Assembly (NCBI GenBank): GCA_002163245.1 | Contig: MAAL01000020.1 | Coordinates: 1 to 64,000, forward strand | DNA from: Gammaproteobacteria bacterium 42_54_T18 | GTDB taxonomy: Bacteria > Pseudomonadota > Gammaproteobacteria > Pseudomonadales > Ketobacteraceae | DNA: 64,000 nucleotides | Reading direction: 5' to 3' | Shown here: piece by piece, positions 63,675 through 64,000 of the stretch | How positions within the stretch are numbered: position 1 is the first letter of the stretch | Layout of the letters: every line of letters starts with the position of its first letter | Notes under the pieces: generated by a model | Told to the model about the DNA's origin: nothing | Seen by the model: only the letters and a program-made list of their open reading frames with translations | The model's database searches: none | Program-made: the position numbers and the translations under genes

Positions 63675-64000
63675 ATGGCGGTAATTCACAACATGCGTTC
63701 AAGCACAGTGTTAAGTAAGGGGCATAGCAAGAGGAATAACCTCACTCCCTGTGCACCAACAAGAACACTCGCCACCCAGCCCACACGCACAAACCGCATA
63801 CATTTTGGCGCTCTAATAGCAATAGCCTGTACGATTTCATTAACTTCACTCACTCCGAAACCGGTGTCTGCGCAGCCCTTGGCTAACACGGTAGGTCCCA
63901 CCCCAGAAGTCAGTACCATCGACAACCCGGCACCCTATCGCCATCTCGACTGGGTAACACCAAAAGAGCGTAAGAACTGGCCAATATCACAACAGCCAAA
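63675..64000 (+). CDS. lptD: LPS-assembly protein LptD, N-terminal part (runs off the window)
   Basis: The open frame from ATG 63675 continues past the last base. Residues 1-108 include a basic N-terminal segment, a signal-type hydrophobic stretch (about 46-63, ending VSAQP) and NPAPYRHLDWVTPKERKNW, matching the YxHLDW-PREK motif that starts the mature region of Pseudomonas LptD. Divergence from amgK gives the same gene order as in Pseudomonas. It forms the outer-membrane LPS translocon with LptE. The cysteine-containing N-domain and barrel lie outside the window. ATG 63693 is an alternative start. Confidence 0.82.
   Translation, partial: MAVIHNMRSSTVLSKGHSKRNNLTPCAPTRTLATQPTRTNRIHFGALIAIACTISLTSLTPKPVSAQPLANTVGPTPEVSTIDNPAPYRHLDWVTPKERKNWPISQQP

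Noticed and set aside
1-64000. tRNA, rRNA, CRISPR arrays, insertion sequences and prophage genes
   Set aside because: No cloverleaf, direct-repeat/spacer pattern, transposase or phage gene was recognised by eye in any gap or frame.

Overview
The window is gammaproteobacterial chromosome at moderate GC. Markers are the murU/amgK pair (MurNAc recycling, absent from enterics) next to djlA and divergent lptD, the rpe-gph-trpE-trpG order, a Vfr/Crp-type regulator beside osmC and speD, and no rRNA, tRNA or phage genes. Content and gene order suggest a marine Cellvibrionales/Pseudomonadales-type bacterium; genus is not determinable from sequence alone.

Layout. 1-1711: a binding-protein/sensor operon whose sensor gene is broken off by a structured non-coding stretch, possibly a group II intron. 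1886-8322: envelope and metabolic singletons (acyltransferase-like protein, HlyIII/TrhA protein, L2HGDH-type oxidase, lipoprotein, TRIC channel, cytochrome P450). 8468-12016: a heme-binding DUF3365 hybrid kinase plus a free-standing DUF3365 cytochrome, with a perfect 19-bp inverted repeat at the kinase start. 12167-14444: small lipoprotein, frameshifted XRE-type regulator with palindromes upstream, and a lipase-like hydrolase. 14543-17461 and 27653-37814: four paralogous 7TMR-DISM hybrid sensor kinases, three clustered with a small membrane protein. 17555-19325: an ECF sigma/anti-sigma/DUF3106 operon. 19484-27461: a TpsB-like barrel, Fe-ADH, pyrC, an MBOAT/SGNH acylation pair and an Asp/Asn hydroxylase-like protein. 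38103-38745: a decayed DUF1538/P-II/CBS operon. 38750-50210: LpxL-type acyltransferase, diguanylate cyclase, dsbA, hydrolases, patatin, speD, osmC. 50721-63532: crp, the trp genes split by an inserted flagellin-like gene, gph, rpe, DUF3530 protein, djlA, murU, amgK. 63675 to the end: start of lptD.

How it fits together. Housekeeping functions (Trp and pyrimidine synthesis, polyamines, disulfide bonds, cell-wall recycling, LPS assembly) alternate with an expanded signalling repertoire: five hybrid kinases, one diguanylate cyclase, one ECF sigma system and one broken sensor. The most unusual points are a 7TMR-DISM protein that has lost both the dimerisation-domain phospho-acceptor His (now Gln) and the Hpt His (now Asn) while keeping ATP-binding and receiver motifs; a G10 tract inside the neighbouring kinase gene; an intact trp leader peptide (Trp-Arg-Trp, stop) before trpE; a divergent flagellin gene inside the trp cluster; and two paralogous about 63-aa single-span membrane proteins encoded 11 kb apart.
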